DNA from: Siphonodentalium dalli
Lineage: Eukaryota > Mollusca > Scaphopoda > Gadilida > Siphonodentaliidae
Assembly (NCBI GenBank): GCA_032622095.1
Contig: CP136068.1
Coordinates: forward strand, 52,012,443 to 52,076,442
Reading direction: 5' to 3'
Length of the DNA stretch: 64,000 bases
The position numbers and the translations under genes are program-made. The notes under the pieces were generated by a model. That model was given only the letters and a program-made list of their open reading frames with translations, did not search any database and had not been told where the DNA came from. Below are positions 43,801-56,300 of this stretch, piece by piece (positions within the stretch are counted from its first letter, which is position 1; every line of letters starts with the position of its first letter).

Positions 43801-44404
43801 TCTATTATATATTTTGGAAGATCTGTGTGTGTGTGTGTCTGTGTGTTCGCGATGGACTCGAAAACGGCCGAACCGATTTCGATGAAACTTGGTATGTGGG
43901 GGTATTTTCGGCCGAGAACTGGCAGGGGCCTATTAATTTGTCCGTGCGACATGACCTTGACCTTGAAATCGGGTAATTTCAAGGTCAAATGCCCGAATAT
44001 CACGGGATTTCGATGAAACTTGGTATGTGGGGGTACTTTCTTATGGCGAGTCTCTTAAGCATATTCATTTGCCCGTGCGACGTGACCTTGATGTTGAAAT
44101 CGGGTAACTTCAAGGTCAAATCGCCAATTTTGATGGTATTTCGACGAAATTTGATACGTGGGGTTACTTTTGTCCACTGATTGTTTTGGACGGGTCCAAT
44201 CGTGACCCCGACCAGACCTTGACCTTCAAAATGATCAATTCAAGGTCAAATCGGGTAAAACCGGATGGATTTCGACGGGCACGTTTGTCGGGTATTTTGT
44301 CCGGGCAGTGTTTTTGGACTGGTCAAATCGTGACCCCAATTGACCTTGAGCTTCAAAATGGCCAATTCAAGGTCAAAGCCCGGACGAAGTCGGGTCACCT
44401 TCTA
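43801..44404 (+). mobile_element. Helitron copy, 604 bp, head-to-tail
   Basis: Starts TCTATTATATATTTTGGAAG directly after CTAG and ends CCCGGACGAAGTCGGG-TCACCTTCTAG at 44,404. Close relative of the minus-strand copy at 35,690-36,308. A (GT)n tract follows the 5' end, and the segments with GACCTTGACCTTGAAATCGG repeat internally. Confidence 0.88.
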
Positions 44405-44871
44405 GTCTATTATATATTTTGGAAGATCTGTGTGTGTGTGTGTGTGTGTGTTCGCGATGGACTCGAACACGGCTGGACCGATTTCGACCAAACTTGGTAC
44501 GGACACGTAATTCGATCCGGGAACGAACATGGGCCTATTGATTTTCAGATCAGAGGTCAACTTTTCACGTGTCGAGGTCAAATCTGTTTTTACGCTGTGT
44601 TACGGGACTTTCATTTTAGTTCGGTGCTTACAAATCGATTCGAAACAGCGCGAATAATAAAATGCCAGTCATATTAATGACACTGTGAGAATCTTTCGTG
44701 TTTCCTCTTTCCAACGATATATAATGCGTATGTATCCGTTTTAGTTATCTGCCTCAATTATCAAGAAGAAGTGGTACTATCTTCCATCGGGATAAAAACA
44801 ATGCGTAACTTCTATGACGTCGTTAGAGGTCATAACGTCAAGAAACTCAAACAATATATGATAGCCGGAAA
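44405..44871 (+). mobile_element. Helitron copy lacking its 3' end
   Basis: Starts TCTATTATATATTTTGGAAG at 44,405 directly after CTAG. No hairpin/CTAG end occurs before a new TC start at 44,872 (preceded by A), so it is truncated or interrupted by the next copy. Confidence 0.7.
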
Positions 44872-45547
44872 TCTATTATATATTTTGGAAGATCTGTGTG
44901 TCTGTGTGTGTGATCGCGATGGACTCGAAAACGAACGAGCCGATTTCGATGAAACTTGGTATGTGGGGGTATTTTCTGTCGGGATGTGGCATAGGCCTAT
45001 TAATTTTCAGATCCGAGCTCAACTTTTCACGTGCCGAGGTCAAATCTGTTTTTACGCCGTTTTGCGCTAATATATTTCAGTTCGGTGCTCACAAATCGAT
45101 TCGATATAGCGCGAATAATAAATTGCCAGTCATATAATTTGCACGGTTAGAATCTGTGGCGCTTCATCTTTCCAATGATGTATCACACACCTGTGTACGT
45201 TTAAAGTTTCTACCTTAATTATCGGGAAGAACGCAGGACCATGCTTCGCTCATCGAAAAACATTGCGTAAATATATTACGCCATCAACAGATCATGACGT
45301 GATCGCGTTAACTCTTAACCGGCCGATGTCGCGTTAACTCAACACCGGCCGAGGTATCCGCAAATGACATTGGGCTATATATCTCGGAAACGGGTGGAGC
45401 TATCGACTTGAAATTTGGTATGTGAATGTATCTTGCCCCGGATACGAATTTTATCGGGTCGCCGAGCCCGTGCGACGCCAGCTTCGCGCATGCGCAGACC
45501 AGATCTCGGAACGGGTGGAGCTATCGACTTGAAATTTGGTTTTTGAA

Positions 45548-46642
45548 TAGAGATGGGCGGTTAACCGTGGAATCAGTTCGGTTTCGGTTGTCGGGGAAAA
45601 ACCGGAAATGACAACCGTGGTAAGTTGGGAAAACCCGTAGTTTCGGTTGTCACAACTTCCTGTAATCATGGCAGAACACGACGAACAAACGAGTCCTGTG
45701 TGGAAATATTTTTCAAAGAAAGATAAGAAATCTAAGTGTGCCGCCTGTAATATATGCAGAAAGGAGTTCGCACGGTGAAATCGCGCGACGAATTAATTAC
45801 GTTGCTTCCGTGTACACCTATTTTCGCCGTAGTAAACACAACACAAGGCAGTTTATTTCTCATGTTATTTTAATCATTAAGGCCGTACAAATACTCTGAA
45901 AGGTGAATTTGATAACGAGGATACGATATCAAAAGGTATCAATGATTGTTACCCCGCATTCCCTATTAGTTTTTATCACTGTTTGGATGTTAAATCGTCA
46001 AATATATTTGTGCGCCGTTGATTAAAAATGTTATGCCGGAATCGGAGCCGGAATGAATTATACCGTTTGTCGGTAAACTGTTGAGAAATAGCACTCATTC
46101 AGGTGACTTGTATTGGATGCATGTATACTGTATAGTGTGTACAATATTATGTTCCCTAAAAATGGTAATAGGCATATAGCCAGATAATGTGATTGAGAGA
46201 TTCTAGTCATGTTTTATTTTCATTTTGTTGTTTATTTCCAATTTTATTTTTCGAATCATAACTATACACATATATCTAGTCACACACATTAGTTTTATGC
46301 CAATATAAATGATCATTATATTATTTCACACTTATGATCATATGATGCTGAATTGCAGTCATACACAATACACAGACTCACTTGCATTCTAGCACTGCCA
46401 CTCGACATGGACATTAACAATATACATGTAATAGTAACAATATGATACATAATTTAATATTATAAAAGGACATGTACCTCACAAGTTATGGTGATACAAT
46501 TGGTGTGTTTTCTTTGTAATATGATGAAGCATAATTAGATTTTGTTCACATTAGTAATTTTTATTAATAAAAACCGAAACCGAGACTCAACTCTTTTTCC
46601 ACAACCGAAACAGAGGCAAAATTTCACAACCGCCCATCTCTA
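45548..46642 (+). mobile_element. non-autonomous hAT element with a BED-finger remnant
   Basis: TIR TAGAGATGGGCGGTT at both ends, flanked by a perfect 8-bp duplication TTTTTGAA (45,540-45,547 and 46,643-46,650). Near the left end is a short frame with a BED-type start; the rest is AT-rich and noncoding. The hAT superfamily is supported by both the duplication length and the BED fragment. Confidence 0.95.
45668..45778 (+). pseudogene. 5' remnant of a hAT transposase (BED zinc finger)
   Basis: A 36-codon frame: MAEHDEQTSPVWKYFSKKDK then KSKCAACNICRKEFAR, then stop. SPVWKYF followed by a C-x2-C (CNIC preceded by CAAC) is the start of a BED finger as found at the N-terminus of hAT transposases. 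The two zinc-binding His residues and the catalytic domain are absent, so it cannot be functional. Confidence 0.8.
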
Positions 46643-46680
46643 TTTTTGAATAGCCCGGACGAAGTCGGGTCACCTTCTAG

Positions 46681-47663
46681 TCTATTATATATTTTGGAAG
46701 ATCTGTGTGTGTGTGTGTTCGCGATGGACTCGAACACGGCTGGACCGATTTCGACCAAACTTGGTACGGACACGTAATTCGACCCGGGAACGAACATGGG
46801 CCCATCCATTTGTCCATGCGGCGTCACCTTGACCTTCAAAACTCATATCTTGGGATCCGCAGTGCTAACACGCCGGAATTTAGCACTGCGATGCAGGGAG
46901 GATAACTCTATATTCATACGTTGACGAACTTTTTGCAGGCAATTACACATCGTGTATTTTCCCCAAAATTATAACATTTACAATATATATTGTCAATTTG
47001 CAGGCTATTAAGAATCGTGTATCTATCCCAAAATAAATCATTTACAATTTCTGATATATAAATTTTGTTACAGCTGATATTCTTAGGTCTATTGTCGATA
47101 GATTTATTTTTCGTATATTTACACCACGCATAGGCTCAAGTTGTTTACATTTACCCCGCGGGTCTGGAATCTCATCCAAGAATCCATTTAGCTGAAATGC
47201 TATTTCGCTGTTGGAATCTACCGGTGGCCCCAAACCGTCAATGCCAACAACATCGACATTGTTCAACTTTGACGGCGAGAAAATAATTAGTTAAAATTTA
47301 CTACACAATGCTAATTTATCTTTACGTTGAAGCTTGATAATTAACGAGCGTGTGTATATGAGGCGCGTTTATATACTTTAGTGGAAATCAAATCGGGTAA
47401 AACTGGCGGATTTTTACGTACGAAATTTGATACATAGGGTATCTCGGTATCCGCTGGGCCGATTTCCCGGTATCCACTGGGCCAATTTCCACCATTTTTG
47501 GAGTGTTGGTGTTGGAGTGACGGATTTTGACGAAATTTGATACTTAGTGGTAATTGTTTCCAGGGAGTGTTTTGGACGGGTCAAATCGTGACCCCACCTG
47601 ACCTTGACCTTCAAAATGGTCAATTCAATGTCAAAGCCCGGACGAAGTCGGGTCACCTTCTAG
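46681..47663 (+). mobile_element. Helitron copy, 983 bp, head-to-tail
   Basis: Starts TCTATTATATATTTTGGAAG directly after CTAG at 46,680 and ends CCCGGACGAAGTCGGG-TCACCTTCTAG at 47,663. The middle (about 46,840-47,340) differs from its neighbours and includes a piece with GCCAACAACATCGACATTGT related to the 42-kb repeats, suggesting internal exchange or capture. Confidence 0.8.
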
Positions 47664-48554
47664 TAAATATATATATATGTGTGTGTGTACGGCTGCACCA
47701 ATCGAGACCAAACTTCCCATTTAAGGGTAAAAACCCACGGGAATGGTCGTCGCGGCGTTTTGGAGAAGCTCTGAGCACTCATTCTCCACTCCCAATCATC
47801 AAAATCACCATCCTCGGCACTTCGGGGGTTAAGGCAGTCACGCTCTTTATATTGACCAAATTTGGCGTTGTTAACCGAGTAACGCTCTTTATTGCCATCG
47901 GCGTTGCTAAACGGTCACCTATGCATACGAAACTATGGATGCAAAACGCACCGGAACGGCGGAATGCATTTATCTTGATTAAAAAGGCAGAATTAACTCA
48001 TTGGAAAACAACAAATGCGTGTCGTGTGATTCTTATGTCTCGTTCCTAGGAACGGGGGAGATTTTCATCTAATCATACCTCTTTTAGGGACAGGTACCAT
48101 AATTTCTCTTGATTAAAAAGGCAGAATTAACTCATTGAATAATATCTAGCCGAGAATTCCTCAGACCTACAGACGAATGCGACCAGCAAATTTCAAAATT
48201 GGTCACTTGACCTCCCCATGAATATCTTCTGGGAAATTCCAGGGAATGCCGATTGAGCTCAAACTTGCTACCTACGGGAAGTGTCATATATATGTGTGTG
48301 TCCTTTATAGACTCGAACCGATTGAGCTCAAACTTGCTAAATACGGGAAGTGTCATGGACGGGTTCATTGAAAAACAAAACAAAATCGGGTAAAATTGAA
48401 AAACAAAATATTCAATTAAAAAATTTAAAAGGCACAATTAACTCATTGAAAAAACAAAAAATTCAATTAAATAATTAATTAAAAAAATTAATTAAAAATA
48501 TTAAAAATTGTCATGTTTCTGACGATTGCCGCCAGTGGCGGGCTAACCTGCTAG
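47664..48554 (+). mobile_element. Helitron-related copy of the 42-kb type
   Basis: Shares GGGTAAAAACCCACGGGAAT, ACTCATTCTCCACTCCCAAT and TTGATTAAAAAGGCAGAATT with the 41.8-43.2 kb copy. It ends in the same hairpin and CTGCTAG at 48,554. Its 5' end follows CTAG|T directly, but the start (AAATATATATATATGTGTG) is not a clear TC end. Confidence 0.65.
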
Positions 48555-49891
48555 TTACATTATAAAATGCCAAAATCTGTTTGGCCTAATGGTGAGCGGC
48601 GCTGTGGCGAATAAATCAATTGTTTTAAATATAATCCGTGGTGATTGGTTGCGACATCCAGTGAAGGATCCAGGTTTTTTTTGGGGACACCTGTTTTTGG
48701 GCAAAGATATGCCGAAGGCATATCCCGAAGACCTCAGCAAGGGAGGTTCGGGAGGGGGTACCCCCCTGCTGATGGTGCGGGGTCTGGGGGTTCTCCCCTG
48801 GAAAAAAATTTGAAAATCCAATGCATTGAGAGCTAATCTAGGGCTCTCGGAATCAGTATTTTGATTTTTACTGAGAGGCAAATTTGATCAAGTTTCTCAA
48901 GTGTAACTTTGGAAGTTATTATATGTACCGGTATGGATTGGAAATGCTTATAAGTTATTGTCAGATATCTTTTGTTCAATGGATTATGCTTATGCTGCTT
49001 GAAATGAGACCATTATCACTCTAATTCATACAATAGGCTTTTTTTCTAAATTCCAGGTGAGAGATACATACATGTAATAGACTAGTAGTACAGAAATAAT
49101 GTCTACTAAGTTAGTAATTACTTTATGTCAATTATTCATTTGGTATTATGAGATCCCACCGGAACCAGGTTGATTTGATCAAAATGTCACTGTTCTTGTA
49201 CTGTTTTGTGTAATTTCACTTGAATTTGATTGAAATACTGAAGTATGAAGGCTGAATGATAACAAACTATTTGAAGTTTTCACAGATTAAAGCTAGATAA
49301 AGCCAAACATACTTTACAGTATCATTCCAACTGTTAAACTTAAAAAAAAATTGTAAACTTAAATGTAAAATTTATATCTTGTTATGATATTAATTGGGAC
49401 CTGAATTTTTATTGGTAAATTTTTTTTTTTAGGCGCCTGTAGTTTGGGCGCCCAAACCGGTAAACGGTATGAAAAACGGCCTGGATATGTCCCTGACATC
49501 TATCAGTTATGTTGCCTTGTTTATATGCATGCACGATTCTCTGATGCCCAAATTCACATCTTCTAATTCATAGTCGTAAGTGCAATTAATGCCCCTATCT
49601 CACACACTTGTCAGATGACTAGTTAACCATGCATATGAGGCCGTTCGAACGGTTCGGTTTGTGAGCAATATAACATGTTTATATCTTATAATTTTCAATA
49701 AAATGGGACGGTTTCGCTTTGCGTAAAGGCTAAAGTACGATTGGGGTCGCGCTATGTGGAAATATTCCATAACAAACCACCCTCACGTAGTTATTGTTCT
49801 GCAGCTGCGAACTGAATACACGATATACCAATTGAAGTAAAAGTTTCCAAATAATGACACACACAGATCCCTGCATGCATACGGGTAGGGT
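48555..49891. other. intronic DNA with one dispersed repeat
   Basis: About 48,655-48,830 (GGATCCAGGTTTTTTTTGGG, GGAGGGGGTACCCCCCTGCT, GGTCTGGGGGTTCTCCCCTG) looks like a dispersed repeat rather than coding sequence; it opens frames on both strands. The rest, AT-rich up to 49,891, holds nothing that I recognise. Confidence 0.5.
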
Positions 49892-51772
49892 TCTCTATTC
49901 CGAAGGTTCATTATTCCGAAGGTTCGCTATTCCGAAGGTTCATTATTCCGAAGCTTCCCTATTCCGAAGGTTCATTATTCCGAAGGTTCGCTATTCTGAA
50001 GGTTTTCTATTCTGGGCGTATTTAACCAGAAATGAATCAAAATTTGCACCCACCACAAAAACCACACGAGGAATGAAAAATACGATTACGCTAGTATTCA
50101 TATATAGTATATTTATACATCCACTTCTAATTCCCAAATTGTCCTAGATATCGGTTATTAATAGCAAGAAAAGAGTATCAGTTTATCGTTCATTGTGGAA
50201 AGTTAAAAACACGATGACTGAAATAAACTACATGTAAGAGATATAGTTTTTCCGAACTGGCAATCTGTATTTGAAAAAAAAACATCAACATTCAAGGCCC
50301 ACTTAATTTTCGAACCCCCAGATCACATGTATAAAATATATGCCACTATATATACCATTTGAAATATGAAGCTCTCTAACACTGTATTATCAGCTTATCC
50401 GGTGTAATAAACTGTGAGCATGTTGTTTTTGTTGAGTTAACGCAGGGTTAACGACTTTTTTTTGTGCTTAAGGTTCATCTGGTTTTGTTGCGCAAAGTAA
50501 AGTGTATTATTTTCAATGGAGGGGGGTAACTCTATATTTTAAAGATAATGTTATTCCCCTTCAATTGAAAATACAGTAGGTTGAATTCTGTTGCATTCTG
50601 AGAGCCATGACATATACCGGGGGAATCTTTATATGATTTAAGATGTTTTCGATTTCTCTAGGGGCATCTTCTGATACAGACGTTTGGAATGGTGATGAAC
50701 TATATTAGTGTTTTAATCATATTTTATGGCACAGATTGTGTTTAAAACCTGATATCAAGGCACTATAAAAAATAGCTGATGACTCGAAAATTAAGTGGGC
50801 CTTACAATTCAATACAAATTCACAATTGCAGTTAGGTTCAACTCATACCCATCTATTCAACAACATTCTGCTTCGCATCATTCATTAAAGGTACTCAATC
50901 CGAACAGAGGGTCCCCATCTCAACAGATTCCAACAACAACAATCCTATCAGATGGTCCTATATTACTATTTCTTTGGCTTTGGGTGTAAAAAATATTTGA
51001 TTCGAGTCGAGGAACCCATCAAACAATGCTCAGAGTTATTAGATATTGATTTTTGAAATTTGTTATTTACTCGAGATGAGTACTAATAATTGCCTTCAAC
51101 TGCCGTAATCTGCTCGGGATGTGTACACCAAAATCTATTCAAGCAGACAAGGATGGATAACTCTAAAATCAAGTGGTAATAATAACGCAATTTTGACTGA
51201 GTTCTGGGCCAGAAAGTATTCCCGATAATGAAAAATAATAGATTTCTAAAATCGATATCTAACAAATCTGAGCTTTGATGGGTGACTTCCTCGACTTGAA
51301 TCAAATATTTTTGACCCCCAAAGCCATTGAAATAGTAATTGAGGGGAGTTTTATCGGATTGAGTACCTTTAAGAGTTATAGTCCCGCTGTTTTAATCCCG
51401 CCTTTAGTTGGCGTATTGTTGCCTGTAAGATTATTGAGATATAACGCCATACGCGATGACATTAAATCGCACGGAAAGAGCAATAATTGTGTGGGCTGCC
51501 TGACGTGAATATGTATTGGAAAATAACGTCATACGTATTATAATGACATTAAATCTCAAGGAAACCCACGAAAAAAATTAAAAATAAAATTTAATGTTTC
51601 AATGTTTTAAGTTATTTCCTTCATAAAAAAGAGTCTTCTTGATAAAGAACCCTCTCAATACATGAATATAGAATTAACCTTTGGAAAAAAAAATCTTCGG
51701 AATAGCGAACCTTCGGAGTAGTGAACCTTCGGAATAGTGAACCTTCGGAATAGCGAACCTTCGGAATAGAGA
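49892..51772. mobile_element. 1.88-kb element with iterated TTCCGAAGG ends
   Basis: Left end TCTCTATTCCGAAGGTTC followed by about eight 16-bp iterations of ATTCCGAAGGTTCATT. The right end is the inverse (about five iterations, 51,690-51,772) ending GGAATAGAGA. The interior is noncoding and contains the second TTAA MITE. No target duplication identified with confidence. Repeated-peptide frames over the ends are products of the DNA repeat. Confidence 0.8.
50889..51368. mobile_element. TTAA-type MITE, copy 2 (480 bp)
   Basis: TIR AGGTACTCAATCCGA / TCGGATTGAGTACCT flanked by TTAA (50,885-50,888 and 51,369-51,372). Nearly identical to 30,576-31,052, so mobility was recent. Confidence 0.93.
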
Positions 51773-52104
51773 CATGTTCCCCATGCATACATACGTTACT
51801 TTCTAAAATTTGGGAACAAGTCCACCCCATATATGCAACATTTGCTGGGATAATTAGAAAGATCATTCCATTATAATTAGAACGTCTTCCCTATTTAATG
51901 ATAGACTTATTTGCAAATGTTGAACATAAGTTTGAATCCAATTGACATGGAACTAGCTCAGTGACAATACCAAATAAAGCTAAATTTAAACTCTTGTCGA
52001 CTAAATTGTTACTTTATGTTCCACCAATTTCGAACTTTCATATCTTAGACCCACACCTGTACCATTCTAGATCGATTGTGTCCAAATTTGATGAAGGGAT
52101 GAGA
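51773..52104. other. intronic DNA, nothing recognised
   Basis: Noncoding stretch between two repeats in TOMM40 intron 1. Confidence 0.5.
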
Positions 52105-52650
52105 CACACCTAGTAGCTTAAACCGAATCTAAAAAGTCCCCCGAGATATACCCGATATAATTTACCATATAAAGAAAATTTGGCGCTGGTAGCCCTCGTT
52201 GGCATGCACTGGTAGTTCGCCGTGCTATTTTCTGTGATCACCGCTCCTCGTTTCGATTTATTTTCGTGTATTTCCAACTGATACACGCCAGTGATTTCGA
52301 TATGCACGTTTTGCCAATAGATTGCGCTGTCTTGTTATTTAGCCGTCCAGTTCTAATTATGGTACCATCGTATCGCTTAAAAACACTGATATTCTCCTGT
52401 ACAGCACTGGTATTCTGACGTTCACACTGGTATTCCATGAGCCGATTGGACAGTGTGCACATATCTTGAGGAGGGATTAAGAACTGACATTGTCATCAAA
52501 CACAGGATTTTTGTCAGTTTTTTTTGGTCAAAGTGGCGAATTTAAAACTGAGTGAAAAATAGCACTGCGCGAATTTAAATACGAGTAAGGTAGTCTACTC
52601 TTGAGTGCCTAATAAACATACGGGGCGGAATAAACATACAGGGTGGTAAT
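52105..52650 (-). mobile_element. inverted, internally deleted copy of element X plus a GTACAGG-MITE end
   Basis: 52,105-52,460 is the complement of about 40,555-41,100. 52,530-52,597 is the complement of about 39,985-40,060 (GCGAATTTAAAACTGAGTGA, CGAGTAAGGTAG). ACTCTTGAGTGCCTAATAAA then begins a left-end fragment of the GTACAGG MITE. Confidence 0.7.
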
Positions 52651-53337
52651 TTCCCCAAATCTATTGAATTACTCATTTAAAATCCACCATAGCTCGTCCT
52701 ATTATTGTACTAGTACCAGTACTAATTTATATGTTATTACTACATTGTAATCCACTTTGAGAAATGGATCGTATATTCAGCAATAGTATCCTTTATACCA
52801 GTAAGTACTAATACTAAATACAATTTGGGATCCAAGGATATATATACTACTAGTAGTATGTTTTGCGAGATACTTTAACATATACAAAAATCACCCACTA
52901 ATACTACTAGTAGGAAGGGAGACCCCTAACCGATTTTTGTTCAGCCTTAGTGCTATACAATTGTACCAGTACTGTACATGTACTACACTTATCAGCAGAA
53001 ACTGCAACACTTGGAAGATAGAGTGAGTATTCTTTTTTTTTTCAAAACAAATTGAACATTGATAACAATATGCATTTACGTGTGCACGCGTAAAACGGTG
53101 TATCATGTTTGTGTTACAGTACTATCCATAATAAACCACCAGGATACTTTGTATAGTGTACCAGTATATAAATACCCCATCCCGTTTTTATTATCAGGTA
53201 CCAACAACAATTAAACATGGGTAAACTTGTTGCTTCCAAATAGAACCCGACAGGCGACAGTCACCGTCATTAAGACATAACTGGAGAGTTCGGACTAACC
53301 CATTATTTCAACGCAAATGGGGGGGCCGCAGGTTTAC
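52651..53337. other. intronic DNA, nothing recognised
   Basis: AT-rich with frequent TACTAGTA and GTACCAGTACT stretches. No gene or clear repeat. Confidence 0.5.
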
Positions 53338-56300
53338 TTTTTAGCTCAACTTACTTTTGTAAGTTTGAGCTATTGCCATGGTTTGGCGTCCGTCGTCCGT
53401 GTGTCCGTCAACAATTTCCTTTGGCGCGGGCTACAGGTTGTACCTTTGGTCTGATCTTCATGAAATTTGTCATGAATGTTGACATTGACATGTAGATGGG
53501 AACGAGTCATTTTGGGGTCATTCGGCCAAAAAACATGGCCGCTGGCAGCCATCTTGGATTTCAAGATTCAATCCATTGGCGCGGCCTACAGGTCGTACTG
53601 TTCATCTGATCATCATGAAATTTGTCAGTGATGTTAATAATGACATGTAGATGGGAACGAGTGATTTTGGGGTCGTTCGGCCAAAAAACATGGCTGCCAG
53701 CAGCCATCTTGGATTTTACTCTTTGCATGACTAAATCCTTTGGCGCGGGCTACAGGTCGTTGTTTTGGTCGGAAGTTTATGAAATTTGTTATGGATGTTA
53801 ACACTGTCATGTAGATGGGAACGAGTGATTTTGGAGTTGTTCGGCCAAAAAACATGGCCGCCAGCAGCCATCTTGGATTTTACTCTTTGCATGACTAAAT
53901 CCTTTGGCGCGGGCTACAGGTTGTACCTTTGGTCTAATCTTCATGAAATTTGTCATGAATGTTGACATTGACATGTAGATGGGAACGAATCATTGTGGGG
54001 TCATTCGGCCAAAAAACATTTAGATTTCAAAATTCAATCCATTGGCGCGGGCTACAGGTCGTACTGTTCGTCTGATCATCATGAAATTTGTCATGGATGT
54101 TAATATTGACATGTAGATGGGAACGTGTCATTTTGGGGTTGTTCGGCCAATAAACATGGCCGCCAGCAGCCATCTTGGATTTTACTCTTTGCATGACTAA
54201 ATCCTTTGGCGCGGGCTACAGGTCGTAGCTTTGATCGGAACATCATGAAATTTGTCATGGATGTTAACAATGACATGTAGATGGGAACGAGTGATTTTGG
54301 GGTGGTTCGGCCGAAAAACATGGCTGCCAGCAGCCATCTTGGATTTTACTATTTGCATGACTAAATCCTTTGGCACGGGCTACAGGTCGTACCTTTGGTC
54401 TGATCTTTATGAAATTTGTCATGAATGTTGACATTGACATGTAGATGGGAACGAGTCATTTTGGGGTCATTCGGCCAAAAAACATGGCCGCTGGCAGCCA
54501 TCTTGGATTTCAAGATTCAATCCATTGGCGCGGGCTACAGGTCGTACTGTTCGTCTGATCACCATGAAATTTGTCATTGATGTTAATAATGACATGTAGA
54601 TGGGAACGAGTGATTTTGGGGTCGTTCGGCCATAAAACATGGCTGCCAGCAGCCATCTTGGATTTTACTCTTTGCATGACTAAATCCTTTGGCGCGGGCT
54701 ACAGGTCGTTGTGTTTGTCGGAAGTTTATGAAATTTGTCATGGATGTTAACACTGACTTGTAGAAGGGAACGAGTGATTTTGGAGTCGTTCGGCCAAAAA
54801 ACATGGCCGCCAGCAGCCATCTTGGATTTTACTCTTTGCATGACTAAATCCTTTGGCGCGGGCTATAGGTTGCCTTTGGTCTAATCTTTATAAAATTTGT
54901 CATGAACGTTGACATTGACATGTAAATGGGAACGAATCATTGTGGGGTCATTTGGCCAAAAAACATGGCAGCTGGCGGCCATCTTGGATTTCAAAATTCA
55001 ATCCATACAGGTCGTACTGTTCGTCTGATCATCATGAAATTTGTCATGAATGATAACAATGACATGTAGATGGGATCGAGTCGTTTTGGGGTCATTCGGT
55101 CAAAAAACATGGCCGCCAGCAGCCATATTGGATTTTACTCTTTGCATGACTAAATCCTTTGGTGCAGGCTACAGGTCGTAGCTTTGGTCAGATGGTCATG
55201 AAATTTGTCATGAATTATATCAATCACATGTAGATGGGAACGAGTCGTTTTGGGGTCATTCGGTCAAAAAACATGGCCACCAGCATTTTACTCTTTGCAT
55301 GACTAAATCCTTTGGCGTGGGCTACATGTCATACCTTTGGTCTTTTCTTTATTAAATTTGTCATGGATGTTAACACTGACATGTAGATGGGAACGAGTGA
55401 TTTTGGAGTCGTTCAGCCAATAAACATGGCCGCCAGCAGCTATCTTGGATTTTACTCTTTGCATGACTAAATCCTTTGGCGCGGGCTACAGGTCGTAGCT
55501 TTGATCGGAACATCATGAAATTTGTCATGGATGTTAACAATGACATGTAGATGGGAACGAGTAATTTTGGGGTGGTTCGGCCGAAAAACATGGCTGCCAG
55601 CAGCCATCTTGGATTTTGCTATTTGCATGACTAAATCCTTTGGCGCGGGCTACAGGTCGTACCTTTGGTCTGATCTTTATGAAATTTGTCATGAATGTTG
55701 ACATTGACATGTAGATGGGAACGAGTCATTTTGGGGTCATTCGGCCAAAAAACATGGCCGCTGGCAGCCATCTTGGATTTCAAGATTCAATCCATTGGCG
55801 CGGGCTACAGGTCGTACTGTTCGTCTGATCATCATGAAATTTGTCATTGATGTTAATAATGACATGTAGATGGGAACGAGTGATTTTGGGGTCGTTCGGC
55901 CATAAAACATGGCTGCCAGCAGCCATCTTGGATTTTACTCTTTGCATGACTAAATCCTTTGGCGCGGGCTACAGGTCGTTGTGTTGGTCGGAAGTTTATG
56001 AAATTTGTCATGGATGTTAACACCGACATGTAGATGGGAACGAGTGATTTTGGAGTCGTTCGGCCAAAAAACATGGCCGCCAGCAGCCATCTTGGATTTT
56101 ACTCTTTGCATGACTAAATCCTTTGGCACGGGCTACAGGTTGTACCTTTGGTCTAATCTTTATGAAATTTGCATTGAATGTTGACATTGACATGTAGATG
56201 GGAACGAATCATTGTGGGGTCATTCGGCCAAAAAACATGGCTGCCAGCGGCCATCTTGGATCTCAAAATTCAATCCATTGGCGCGGTCTACAGGTCGTAC

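Larger units (their letters stand above)
44872..46680 (+). mobile_element. Helitron copy interrupted by a hAT element
   Basis: Starts A|TCTATTATATATTTTGG at 44,872 and ends CCCGGACGAAGTCGGG-TCACCTTCTAG at 46,680. The 1,095-bp hAT element (45,548-46,642) sits inside; without it the copy is about 706 bp. The part 45,375-45,547 carries the same GACGCCAGCTTCGCGCATGC unit as the 43.2-43.8 kb copy. Confidence 0.85.

Noticed and set aside
44186-44677. 163-codon plus-strand frame across two Helitron copies
   Set aside because: It crosses a Helitron 3' end and a GT microsatellite (giving a Cys/Val run), so it cannot be a conserved coding unit.
49854-50147. Frame with a repeated SEGSLFRRFIIPKVRY-like peptide
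   Set aside because: The 16-bp DNA iteration cycles through all frames; it appears equally on the opposite strand at 51,621-51,866.
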